A stretch of DNA of 7,992 bases, taken from contig DASWUD010000176.1 in assembly GCA_036401755.1 (NCBI GenBank), forward strand, positions 1 through 7,992, written 5' to 3'. The stretch comes from DASWUD01 sp036401755 (GTDB lineage: Bacteria > Pseudomonadota > Gammaproteobacteria > Thiohalomonadales > Thiohalomonadaceae). Position 1 is the stretch's first letter. Each line of letters begins with the position of its first letter. Below, piece by piece: positions 5,775-7,992 of this stretch. Under the pieces are notes generated by a model that did no database searches, was not told the DNA's origin, and saw nothing but the letters and a program-made list of their open reading frames with translations. The position numbers and the translations under genes are program-made.

Positions 5775-7423
5775 TCCCCCTTGCGGGTCGCCTCTTCACG
5801 CACCTCGGCAAACAGCGCTGCCTCCAGCAGCGCCTTTGTATAGGGGTGCTGCGGCTTCTCAAAGAGCGACTCCGTTTCGCCCTGCTCCACCACGACACCT
5901 TGCTTCATCACCATCACCCGGTGGGAGATGGCACGAATCACCTTGAGGTCGTGTGAGATGAAGAGGTAGGCCATGTCGTGGCGTCGTTGCAGCCCCCTGA
6001 GCAGCTCCAGCACCTGCTTCTGCACCGAAACATCGAGCGCGCTGGTCGGTTCGTCGAGCAGTAGCAGGCGCGGCTCCAGCACCACCGCCCGGGCAATGGC
6101 AATTCGCTGGCGCTGCCCCCCGGAAAATTCGTGCGGATAGCGGCTGAGCATCGATTCATGCAACCCCACCTCCTCCAGAATGGCGACGATGCGTTCACGG
6201 CGCTGACGTGCACCGAGCTCGGGAAAGTGCAGCGCCACCCCCTCTCCGATGATCTGTTCGATGTTCATGCGCGGCGAAAGTGATGAGAAGGGATCCTGAA
6301 ATACCACCTGAAAGTGGCGGCGCAACGGGCGCAGCTCGCCAGCGCGCTTCGTGTCGAGGCGCCCACCGGCAAAGGTGATCTCTCCCTGACAGGATTGCAG
6401 CTGCAACAGACACATCCCCAGTGTCGATTTGCCCGAGCCCGACTCACCGACGATCCCCAGCGTCTCTCCGTTGCGCAGCAATAGCTCCACCCCATCGACC
6501 GCCTTGATCACTTCGCTGTGCCGCCGCAGCAGGCCGCGATGGCTGGAAAAATGGCAGGTCACCCCCCTGCCCTGCAACAGGATTGGCTGTTGCGCAAGCC
6601 CAGTCTGCTCCTCTGGCGCGATGAGGCGTTCCGGTTCACTGGCCAGCAGCTTGCGAGTGTAGTCGTGGCGCGGCGAGGTAAAGAGCTGCTCCACGCTCTG
6701 CTCCTCCACTACGCGCCCCTGGTGCATGACGCAGACCCGATCGGCGAAATGGCGCACCAGATTCAGGTCATGGGTAATGAGCAGCACCGCCATACCGGTC
6801 TCACGCTGCAACTCATTCAACAACAACAGGATCTGCTGCTGTATCGTCACGTCGAGCGCCGTGGTGGGCTCGTCTGCGATGAGCAGGCGCGGACGACACG
6901 CCAGCGCCATCGCGATCATGGCGCGTTGCCGTTCCCCGCCCGAAAGCATATGCGGGTAGGCGTTGTAACGCTGCGCTGGCTGACGGATACCCACGCGCTC
7001 CAGCAAGGCTATCCCACGCCGCTTGGCTGCTACACGCTCCAACCCTTCGTGCAGCAGCAGCGGCTCGATCAGCTGATCGCCGATGGTATAGAGCGGATTG
7101 AGCGCCACCATCGGCTCCTGGAATATCATGCCCATTTCGCGCCCGCGCACCGCCCGTAAGGTGTTTTCCGGGGCATGCAGCAACTCCCTGCCGAGAAAAC
7201 GAATCGAACCGGAAAGGTAGTGGGTCTGACTGCGATCGTGGAGTTGCATCAGTGAAAGTGCCGTCACGGATTTGCCCGAACCCGACTCCCCCACCAGCGC
7301 CACCTTCTCCCCGGCGGCGACAGTCAGCGAGATGTTGTCCAGTACGGTAGTAGGAGTCGCCGCTGCACCAAAGGCGACCGAGAGTTCACTGATCTGTAAC
7401 AGCACGGAGTCGTTGCTATCCAT
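5771..7423 (-). CDS. yejF: YejF-type ABC transporter ATPase with two fused nucleotide-binding domains
   Basis: This is the energy-coupling subunit of a peptide importer of the YejABEF (microcin C and peptide uptake) type, working on the inner face of the cytoplasmic membrane. Its 550 residues hold two complete ABC domains of the OppD/OppF class. Domain 1 (about 8-260) has Walker A GESGSGKS (45-52), signature LSGGERQR (160-167), Walker B LLIADEP (180-186) and switch His218. Domain 2 (about 282-535) has Walker A at 326-333, signature FSGGQRQR (433-440), Walker B LLLLDEP (453-459) and His491, then the HPYTKALLEA tail typical of the family. E. coli YejF (529 residues) has the same fusion. All catalytic residues look intact in both halves. 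The start at 7423 has GGGGA 6 bases upstream inside the yejE 3' end, with only 3 bases between the genes. Which peptides it imports cannot be told from this gene; yejA and yejB would lie beyond the window. Confidence 0.93.
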   Translation of the reverse strand: MDSNDSVLLQISELSVAFGAAATPTTVLDNISLTVAAGEKVALVGESGSGKSVTALSLMQLHDRSQTHYLSGSIRFLGRELLHAPENTLRAVRGREMGMIFQEPMVALNPLYTIGDQLIEPLLLHEGLERVAAKRRGIALLERVGIRQPAQRYNAYPHMLSGGERQRAMIAMALACRPRLLIADEPTTALDVTIQQQILLLLNELQRETGMAVLLITHDLNLVRHFADRVCVMHQGRVVEEQSVEQLFTSPRHDYTRKLLASEPERLIAPEEQTGLAQQPILLQGRGVTCHFSSHRGLLRRHSEVIKAVDGVELLLRNGETLGIVGESGSGKSTLGMCLLQLQSCQGEITFAGGRLDTKRAGELRPLRRHFQVVFQDPFSSLSPRMNIEQIIGEGVALHFPELGARQRRERIVAILEEVGLHESMLSRYPHEFSGGQRQRIAIARAVVLEPRLLLLDEPTSALDVSVQKQVLELLRGLQRRHDMAYLFISHDLKVIRAISHRVMVMKQGVVVEQGETESLFEKPQHPYTKALLEAALFAEVREEATRKGD

Positions 7424-7426
7424 TTC

Positions 7427-7992
7427 TCATCCCCGCCGCGGATCGAGCGATTCACGCAGCGCTTCGCCGATGAAAATAAGCAAGGCCAGGGTCCCCACCA
7501 ATACCAGAAAAGTGGTCATGGAGAGCCACCACGCCTCAATGTTCTCCTTGCCCTGGGCCAGCAGTTCACCAAGGCTCGGCGTCGTCGGCGGCACCCCCAG
7601 ACCGAGAAAATCGAGACTGGTCAGGGCGAGAATTGCCCCACTCAGTTCGAAGGGGAGAAAGGTGATCACCGGCGTCAAGGCGTTGGGCAACAGATGGCGC
7701 CACATGATGGCGGGATTGGAGAGCCCCAGCGCCTTGGCCGCGCGCACATAATCCATGGAGCGCCCCTTGAGGAATTCGGCGCGCACGTAATCGGCCATCC
7801 CCATCCAACCGAAGATCGACAGCAGCACCACCAGCAGTGCAATGCTTGGCGAAAAGATCGAAGAGAGGATGATCAACAGATAGAGTCGCGGAAGCGAGCC
7901 CCACACCTCGCTGATGCGTTGACCGATGAGATCGGTACGCCCACCGAAATAGCCCTGGATCGCCCCGGCCAGCAAACCCAGCAATGTTGTCA
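7427..7992 (-). CDS. yejE: YejE-type peptide ABC transporter permease, C-terminal part (5' end outside window)
   Basis: The reading frame is open to the right window edge, so the N-terminus is missing; about 188 residues are visible. The visible part is the C-terminal BPD_transp_1 domain, with hydrophobic segments opening near LLGLLAGAIQGYFGG, then LYLLIILSS through the LLVVLLSIFGW segment, then the LSGAILALTSLDFLGLGV segment, and a last one at the FLVLVGTLALLIFIGEAL stretch before the end RESLDPRRG. The EAA loop that docks on the ATPase is clear: YVRAAKALGLSNPAIMWRHLLPN. Family members of the DppC/OppC/YejE type end the same way, with GEALRESLDPR. It would pair with YejB in the membrane. It is followed by yejF after 3 bases in the same operon, which is why YejE is favoured over other DppC-like permeases; the fused ATPase is diagnostic. 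Confidence 0.9.
   Translation of the reverse strand, partial: TTLLGLLAGAIQGYFGGRTDLIGQRISEVWGSLPRLYLLIILSSIFSPSIALLVVLLSIFGWMGMADYVRAEFLKGRSMDYVRAAKALGLSNPAIMWRHLLPNALTPVITFLPFELSGAILALTSLDFLGLGVPPTTPSLGELLAQGKENIEAWWLSMTTFLVLVGTLALLIFIGEALRESLDPRRG
7430..7434 (-). promoter_or_regulatory. yejF Shine-Dalgarno within the yejE 3' end
   Basis: GGGGA on the minus strand lies 6 bases before the yejF ATG at 7423. It overlaps the last sense codons of yejE by four of its five bases, so translation of the two transporter genes is probably coupled. Confidence 0.5.

Noticed and set aside
6518..7159. Plus-strand open frame of 213 codons opposite yejF
   Set aside because: It is a shadow of the first ABC domain, with a His- and Gln-rich product of low plausibility.

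Overview
The window looks like ordinary chromosome from a moderately GC-rich gammaproteobacterium. The evidence is a YafS-type methyltransferase, RnhA and DnaQ in a row beside a divergent mltD, which is the neighbourhood these genes share in Escherichia and Pseudomonas, together with YejE/YejF-type peptide ABC transporter genes. The genus cannot be named from the sequence alone. No tRNA, rRNA, CRISPR array, insertion sequence or phage gene was seen.

Layout from left to right. Positions 1-166 hold no supportable gene, but contain a long-spaced inverted repeat (40-105) and a hairpin (158-180) that spans the apbE stop codon. On the minus strand come a lipoprotein ApbE flavin transferase (167-1216), a 275-base gap with a clear intrinsic terminator, a candidate promoter and a short dyad, a small unrecognised exported protein with four cysteines (1492-1809), DnaQ (1893-2612), RnhA (2593-3081) and a YafS-type methyltransferase (3078-3869). 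A 258-base divergent intergenic region follows. It leads to plus-strand mltD (4128-5774), a lipoprotein lytic transglycosylase with three LysM domains. mltD converges directly on yejF (5771-7423), and the two stop codons share one CTAG. yejE (7427-7992, 5' end beyond the window) lies just upstream of yejF in the same operon.

How the genes work together. The methyltransferase, rnhA and dnaQ genes overlap (4 and 20 bases) and probably form one transcript starting near a perfect TATAAT box at 3940-3945. The small exported protein may be on the same transcript, which would end at the terminator at 1278-1304. RnhA and DnaQ serve RNA:DNA hybrid removal and replication proofreading. MltD cuts peptidoglycan from the outer membrane. 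YejE and YejF are the inner-membrane channel and ATPase of a peptide importer. ApbE attaches FMN covalently to exported flavoproteins.

No convincing undescribed system was found. The points most worth a second look are the absence of gloB from its usual place between mltD and the methyltransferase gene, the small two-cysteine-pair exported protein, and the tightly packed terminator and promoter upstream of apbE.
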